Assembly: GCA_029204045.2 (NCBI GenBank)
Contig: CM055077.1
Coordinates: forward strand, 4,025,210-4,089,209
Origin: Tillandsia leiboldiana
Lineage: Eukaryota; Streptophyta; Magnoliopsida; Poales; Bromeliaceae
Reading direction: 5' to 3'
DNA length: 64,000 bases
The notes beneath the pieces were generated by a model. It worked only from the letters and a program-made list of their open reading frames with translations, was not told where the DNA came from and ran no database searches. Shown piece by piece: positions 58,626 to 64,000 of the stretch (positions within the stretch are counted from its first letter, which is position 1; each line of letters begins with the position of its first letter). Position numbers and translations under genes: made by a program.

Positions 58626-59470
58626 TAGGCGATGATGCATGGATAAGAGTGTAAAATTTCAAGGTTGTGAGGCAAACTTTACTTAAATTTGCAGCCACCT
58701 TGAATTCTATTGCATCTTTTATCCCTGAGCCTTGCATGTGTATACTACTCGGATGCCTTTAAAGAGACAAATTAGGCGATGATGCATGGATAAGAGTGTA
58801 AAATTTGAAGGTTGGGAGGCAAACTTTACTTAAATTTGCAGCCACCTTGAATTCTATTGCATCTTTTATCCCTTTGCCTTGCATGTGTATACTACTCGGA
58901 TGCCTTTAAAGAGACAAATTAGGCGATGATGCATGGATAAGAGTGTTAAATTTCAAGGTTGGGAGGCAAACTTTACTTAATTTTGCAGCCACCTTGATTT
59001 CTATTGCATCTTTTATCCCTGAGCCTTGCATGTGTATACTACTCGGATGCCTTTAAAGAGACAAATTAGGCGATGATGCATGGATAAGAGTGTTAAATTT
59101 CAAGGTTGGGAGGCAAACTTTACTTAATTTTGCAGCCACCTTGAATTCTATTGCATCTTTTATCCCTGAGCCTTGCATGTGTATACTACTCGGATGCCTT
59201 TAAAGAGACAAATTAGGCGATGATGCATGGATAAGAGTGTTAAATTTCAAGGTTGGGGGGCAAACTTTACTTAATTTTGCAGCCACCTTGAATTCTATTG
59301 CATCTTTTATCCCTGAGCCTTGCATGTGTATACATACTACTCGGATGCCTTTAAAGAGACAAATTAGGCGATGATGCATGGATAAGAGTGTACAATTTCA
59401 AGATTGGGAGGCAAACTTTACTTAAATTTGCAGCCACCTTGAATCCTATTGAACCTTTTATCCCTGAGCC
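58626..59470 (+). repeat. 147-bp tandem repeat (about six units)
   Basis: Units start AGGCGATGATGCATGGATAA at about 58627, 58773, 58921, 59068, 59215 and 59366 and are over 95% alike. Each contains GAGGCAAACTTTACTTAA and TTTTATCCCTGAGCC. The unit resembles, loosely, the duplicated blocks at 62304-62490 and 62711-62897 (GGGAGGCAGTGG, CAGCCACC, TCCTGAGCC). Confidence 0.92.
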
Positions 59471-59546
59471 AACTTCAATAACTATAAACTATACTTGCAA
59501 CATTCCCGCCTAATAATATCTTCCTGGTATATGTTGTATCCTTCAG

Positions 59547-60803
59547 ATGGCCCATCAAAGCAAATCAGCCACTCGGTTTGTTAGAAAATATCATAATGTC
59601 ATTGATATCACATCAACTGATAGCCAAAGTATGGAAAGCAATGGTCAAGAATCCACCAAAAACAGAATACGATCCGGAAACTGGACAGAGGTAATGGATT
59701 CGGCAATGCTTAACTTGATGACGGAGGAACATGTGCTTGGAAATTTCGTTAATGGAAGTTTCACTCCGCTTGCTTGGAATAGAATAGTTCACGACTTCAA
59801 TGGACGTACAAAATTGAAGTTCCTCAAATCCCATCTTCAAAATCGATTGAAGGTGTTGAAGCGACAATTTGTAATGTACCAAACTTTGGCTAACAAGAGT
59901 GGTTGGGGGTGGGATTATGATCGTAACATTCCAACCGCCGGTGATTCGAGTGATTGGGAAGCTGTGATAGCGGTATGTAATTTTATTCGCCTTTGCCTTT
60001 TTTAATATACTAGTATGTCAGTGAAAGACCTAATCAATAAGGTTTCTTTGCAGGAAAATCAATCATATGCACGGTGTAGGGACAAACCGTTTCCTGCTTA
60101 CAAAGATATTGAATTCCTCTCCGGAAAGACCACTGCCACGGGTAGACATGGTTTCACAACAAGGATGCAAGGTGAGGATGTGCGCAGCACATCCTCCTCT
60201 TCGCCTACTACAACCGCTAAATTAGAACAAATCAAGCAAACCTTGGCTGGCCCCTCCGGCGTCGGGCAATCTTCTGTTGCTCCATATGTGCCCGTGCCTA
60301 TGTCGCCATTGAATGATCAAGTCAATGACGCAACTTCTTGTTCCCCTAATCCAACACCAACGAAGAGGGGAAATCCAAATGCTAGCAATGCTTCAGGCCA
60401 TACTTCATCTGCCAAGAGACGTCGATCATCACCTCCCTCACGCAAAACAACTCCGACTTCAAACCGCAAGGGACGAATTGAGTCAAATGCTGATGCAATC
60501 CAAGAGCTGGTGGAACTAGGGAAAAAAAGATTGAACATTGCGGAGAAGATGTTGCAGCGTGAGCTCGACGCGCGTCCAAAGGTTCACTCCATGGAGGAGT
60601 GTATGGTAAAATTATATGAACTTCCAAATTTGTCTCTCGAAGCAATCCTATCCGCATGCGAAGCTTTGAAGGACGAGCGCAACAGATCGATCTTTATGAC
60701 TTTGAGTGGTGATATTCTATACATGTGGATTGACCGACAAATGGTGCCGCAAAGGATGTCCAGTGTACTAAGGCCCGATGCACCCTCCTTCCCTCCTAAC
60801 TAA
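59547..60803 (+). CDS. Myb/SANT-like DNA-binding protein of the Harbinger element
   Basis: Two exons, 59547-59972 and 60054-60803, joined GT-AG in phase 0, give 391 aa. Residues about 42-142 form the Myb/SANT-like domain common in plant PIF/Harbinger ORF1 proteins and related genes: GNWTEVMDSAML, AWNRIVHDF, LQNRLKVLKRQF and SDWEAVIA. After the splice come the usual continuation (ARCRDKPFPAYKDIEFL, TATGRHGFT), a Ser/Thr/Pro-rich linker with basic patches that could serve nuclear import (AKRRRSSPPSRK), and a C-terminal helical region. In this superfamily the Myb-like protein binds element ends and helps the transposase enter the nucleus. Without the splice the first frame would stop at 60005. 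Confidence 0.87.
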
Positions 60804-61335
60804 TTAAGTCTATTTCTGCACTACAATCAGGTTTTGTTGGTGTTGCGTTCAAACTATATCCTTTTTTGGCTTTTCCGTATGGTTAGCAACGCCTTACTAT
60901 ATATGCTGTCATATGTTTTGTGTTGTACTTGAACTACTTTACCGTTGGCTTTTTGCAAGCATACATGTCTTGCAAATTCAGCCAATTGCATCTTCATATC
61001 TTCATCATATATTAATGCTTGTTACATTAGTCTAGTTTTTAAAAAGAACCTATCTGCTGCTTGGTTTAACCCTTTATGTAATTTGTCTTGTTTGGAAACA
61101 ATACTAATGCTAGTTGCATTAGTCATGTTTTTAAACAAAAACTATGTGCTGCTTGGTTTATGTAATTAGTATTCTGAAATGCTTAAATATTCCATTCTCA
61201 TATGGGGTTGTGTTGGTGGGGTTCTTATATTGGGGGCGGTTTTTGTATGTGCTGGATCAAACTCCTACGGACAGATTTGTGGTCTTGAAAAATCAGATTG
61301 AAACTGGTGTGTGATCTTGATTGTTGTGTTAATAG
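60804..61335 (+). other. 3' flank of the Myb-like gene, no gene seen
   Basis: AT-rich sequence. A 70-base piece is loosely repeated (AATGCTTGTTACATTAGTCT near 61013 and AATGCTAGTTGCATTAGTCA near 61105). No ORF of interest. Confidence 0.6.
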
Positions 61336-62300
61336 TTTCTTCTTTTTCTGCCTGGATGCAGCATGTATAGGCTGGTTGTGAACTAGGGAAAAATCAGATT
61401 GAACTTTTTTCTTCTTTCTCTGCCTGGATGCAGCATGTACACTTGCTATGAATTATTTTATTCTTTCTCTGGCTGGATGCAGCATGTACACTTGCTATGA
61501 ACTTTTTTCTTCTTTCACTGGCTGGATACAGCATGTACACTTACTATTAATTTATGTAGTTCTTTCTCTGTATTGATGCAGCATGTACACTTGGTATGAA
61601 TTTTTTCCTTCTTTTTCTGGCTGGATACAGCATGTACACTTGCTATGAATTATTTTATTCTTTCTCTGGCTGGATGCAGCATGTACACTTGCTATGAACT
61701 TTTTTCTTCTTTCACTGGCTGGATACAGCATGTACACTTACTATTAATTTTTTACTTCTTTCTCTGTATTGATGCAGCATGTACACTTGGTATGAATTTT
61801 TTCCTTCTTTTTCTGGCTGGATACAGCATGTACACTTGCTATGAATTATTTTATTCTTTCTCTGGCTGGATGCAGCATGTACACTTGCTATGAACTTTTT
61901 TCTTCTTTCACTGGCTGGATACAGCATGTACACTTACTATTAATTTTTTACTTCTTTCTCTGTATTGATGCAGCATGTACACTTGGTATGAATTTTTTTC
62001 TTCTTTCTCTGGCTGGATGCAGCATGTACACTTGCTATGAACTTTTTTCTTCTTTCTCAGAATTGATGCAGCATGTACACTTGCTATGAATTATTTTCTT
62101 CTTTCTCTGGCTGGATGCAGCATGTACACTTGCTATGAACTTTTTTCTTCTTTCTCAGAATTGATGCAGCATGTACAATTGCTATGAATTTTTTTCTTCT
62201 TTCGATGCTTGGATGCAGCATGTACACTTGCTATGAACTTTTTCCATCTTGCTCTTAATTCTTGCAGCATGTACACTTGCTCTGAATTGATGCAGCATGT
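61336..62300 (+). repeat. 48-bp tandem repeat with 196-bp higher-order period
   Basis: About 20 units with consensus TTTCTTCTTTCTCTGGCTGG / ATGCAGCATGTACACTTGCT / ATGAACTT. Blocks of four variant units recur every 196 bases (61645-61840 and 61841-62036 nearly identical), showing a recent amplification of a four-unit segment. Each unit contains TTCTTTCTCTGG...GATGCAGCATG, a run that resembles a polypyrimidine tract plus acceptor. Confidence 0.92.
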
Positions 62301-62303
62301 ACG

Positions 62304-62490
62304 GTAACTACAATGCTATGATGCAGTTTGCGCCTTGTCCAGGATAGGCTATGATGCTTAAAAGGGTTGAAAATGTTAATGGTAGGGAGGCAGTGGATCA
62401 ACCACAGCAGCCACCATTTCAGCATTTACTCTTTTAATCCTGAGCCAACATATGCCCTCCACCATTTCTTCTCTTTATCCTGTATTTAAA
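62304..62490 (+). repeat. 187-bp direct repeat, first copy
   Basis: Nearly identical to 62711-62897 (CTACAATGCTATGATGCA to TTTCTTCTCTTTATC). Together they enclose the inverted 48-bp units. Confidence 0.9.
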
Positions 62491-62510
62491 AATTGGTAGT
62501 GTGGCTGCAT

Positions 62511-62610
62511 CCAGCTAGAGAAAGAAGAAAAAAATTCATAGCAAGTGTACATGCTGCATCAATTCTGAGAAAGAAAAAAAAAGTTCATAGCAAGTATAGA
62601 TGCTGCTAAT
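62511..62610 (-). repeat. Two 48-bp units in inverted orientation
   Basis: AGAGAAAGAAGAAAAAAATT / CATAGCAAGTGTACATGCTG is the complement of the tandem unit at 61336-62300. Transcribed together they could pair with the upstream array. Confidence 0.88.
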
Positions 62611-62710
62611 CAATTTTTTTAACTGCATCCAAGATCTTGCAAGAATCTGGCAGTATATCCTACATTTTGCCTTTGCTCGATGGACCCTCTATTGCATATT
62701 GGCTATGATG

Positions 62711-62897
62711 CTAACTACAATGCTATGATGCAATTTGTGCCTTGTCCAGGATAGGCTATGATGCTTAAAAGGGTTGAAAATGTTAATGGTAGGGAGGCAG
62801 TGGATCAACCACAGCAGCCACCATTTCAGCATTTACTCTTTTATTCCTGAGCCAACATATGCCCTCCACCATTTCTTCTCTTTATCATGTATTTAAA
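62711..62897 (+). repeat. 187-bp direct repeat, second copy
   Basis: Second copy of 62304-62490. It lies about 160 bases before the transposase start. Confidence 0.9.
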
Positions 62898-63060
62898 TAT
62901 GCTACGAGTTAGCTCTGATGTGTTTGAATTGCATTCATTATAAATGCTTTCTGCTGGCAACATTTCCTAGTTTCTTAACTTGATCCATTTACTTCTCTTT
63001 TCCTACTTAAAATGACCTTATCTGTTAATCAAATTTGATATATTTATTGTATATGCAGTG

Positions 63061-64000
63061 ATGAGTGGTTTAATCTATCAGCGTGTATTTTCATCTCCAA
63101 CCGTGGCCAACCTTATGACCTTTCTAGATGAGGAGGAAGATTATTGGGAAGAAGTGCAAACAATTCTGATCGACGATGCCTCCTTAGCATTTCAAAGTAC
63201 TTTGAATAAGAGACCTTGTCGTACTAGACCATATAGCGGGCACCAAATTATTATGGATATATTGAGTGGACATCCAGACCGAGGGTATCAACATTTTCGA
63301 ATGTCAAACACTACTTTCATAAGACTTAGAGATGAATTGGTCGGGAGAGGGTTGATACAGGGCACTCGAAATCTTACGGTTGATGAACAACTTGGTATAT
63401 TTTTATTTGGGGTGGGACATGGGGTAACAAATCGAGTGTTAGCTGAAACATTTCAACACTCGGGGGAGACTATAAGTAGGTATTTCAATAATGTGCTACG
63501 TGGTGTGGTCGAGCTTAGGCATGACTATATACAGATGCCGAGTAGTAACACTGTAATGCACCCAAAAATTAGAGATAACCCTTTATTTCATCCTTTCAAA
63601 GTGAGTCATCAACCCATTATTTCGGAATATTTACAAAATGATCATTATTTGTAACTTTTATTCTTAATCTTTTTACAAATTGTAGAATGCAATTGGCGCT
63701 TTAGATGGGACGCATATACCAGTGGTGGTGAGGAAGAGCAAGCAACCCCGCTATCGTTGTCGAAAAGGCTTCACCTCCCAAAATATGATGGCTGTATGTT
63801 CATTCGATCATCAATTTTTATTTGTATGCACTGGATGGGAGGGTTCTGCATCTGATATGAGAGTGTTACGTTGGTGTTGCGAGAGCGGTGGCTTAATGGT
63901 TCCAGAAGGTACATGTAATTCTAAAATGTTTGATTTTATATTTTACTTAATTTCAATAACTATAACTTGTTATTGTATAGGAAAATATTATTTGGTGGAT
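63061..64000 (+). CDS. PIF/Harbinger DDE transposase (C-terminus outside window)
   Basis: Visible exons are 63061-63600, 63686-63908 and 63981 onward, with GT-AG borders and matching phases. An acceptor (TATATGCAG) stands two bases before the ATG, suggesting an upstream leader exon. The 261 residues in view include an N-terminal region with HPDRGYQHFRMS, a helix-turn-helix segment (about 105-145: LTVDEQLGIFLFGVGHG...HSGETISRYF), and the DDE nuclease fold: ALDGTHIPV (first catalytic Asp187), GWEGSASDMRVL (Asp237) and KYYLVD at the window edge. The HARBI1-type layout fits DDE_Tnp_4. The catalytic Glu should lie beyond 64000. No frame damage is seen. Confidence 0.92.

Larger units (their letters stand above)
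57347..64000 (+). mobile_element. PIF/Harbinger DNA transposon (left part; right end outside window)
   Basis: The left end GGCTTTGTTTGG follows TAA, the usual 3-bp target of this superfamily. Copy A has the same flanking sequence (ACTCTAAAAATATTAG) without the element. The subterminal region (57360-57520) is rich in short inverted GGTATAA/TTATACC and CCGGGT motifs resembling the fragments at 790-1770. The element carries the two expected genes, a Myb/SANT-like protein and a DDE transposase, both on plus. Between them lie several tandem arrays. Neither gene shows a stop, so it may be autonomous; the right TIR is not in view. Confidence 0.85.

Noticed and set aside
61552..62089. Several 60-80-aa frames on both strands in the Harbinger element
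   Set aside because: Translations of the 48-bp tandem repeat. Identical peptides recur with the 196-bp period.

Overview
The window looks like a repeat-dense stretch of a plant nuclear genome, most likely a monocot. The evidence is spliced genes with GT-AG introns, two CYP72A-type cytochrome P450 genes with a GC-rich first exon and AT-rich introns, and many families of plant transposable elements. A 100-N block (25437-25536) is a scaffold gap of unknown true size. No bacterial, organellar, tRNA or CRISPR features are seen.

The host genes are a tandem CYP72A cluster on the minus strand. Copy A (3304-7331) and copy B (49333-56833) each have five exons and a complete reading frame (529 and 533 aa). 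Each sits in a segmental duplication that starts inside an old copia LTR (1769 / 47794) and ends about 0.5 kb upstream of the start codon (7838 / 57346). The same upstream end occurs again at 1-90, so a third unit lies just left of the window.

The 40 kb between the two genes (7.9-47.6 kb) is nested transposons. 8.3-10.5 kb holds AT microsatellites, a hAT-like MITE and two foldback elements, one carrying about 200 bp of telomere-type repeat. 10663-21562 is a single insertion flanked by GAAAA. It is built from a gypsy element and a Cassandra-type TRIM (5S rRNA-related LTR), and the two 3.9-kb gypsy LTRs lie in inverted orientation with junctions inside a shared 13-bp primer-binding site. 21652-23113 and 37714-38719 are arrays of the same 39/40-bp minisatellite on opposite strands. 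25547-37004 is a full-length gypsy chromovirus-like element with TSD ATTTA and a lightly damaged gag-pol. 40360-43419 is a solo LTR of a third gypsy family with TSD ACCTC. 43.5-45.7 kb is other tandem and dispersed repeat. 45.8-48.2 kb is a decayed copia element ending in an LTR.

In copy B a 5'-truncated LINE with an open reverse-transcriptase frame (52811-56293, TSD 16 bp) lies in intron 1; copy A preserves the empty site. From 57347 to the right edge runs a PIF/Harbinger DNA transposon with a Myb/SANT-like gene (59547-60803), several tandem arrays and a DDE transposase gene (63061 onward, cut by the window end).

Only the P450 genes are ordinary host genes. The LTR families share U3 regions studded with CACGTG boxes ahead of a TATA box, and the P450 copies differ in a sharply bounded patch covering substrate-recognition regions.
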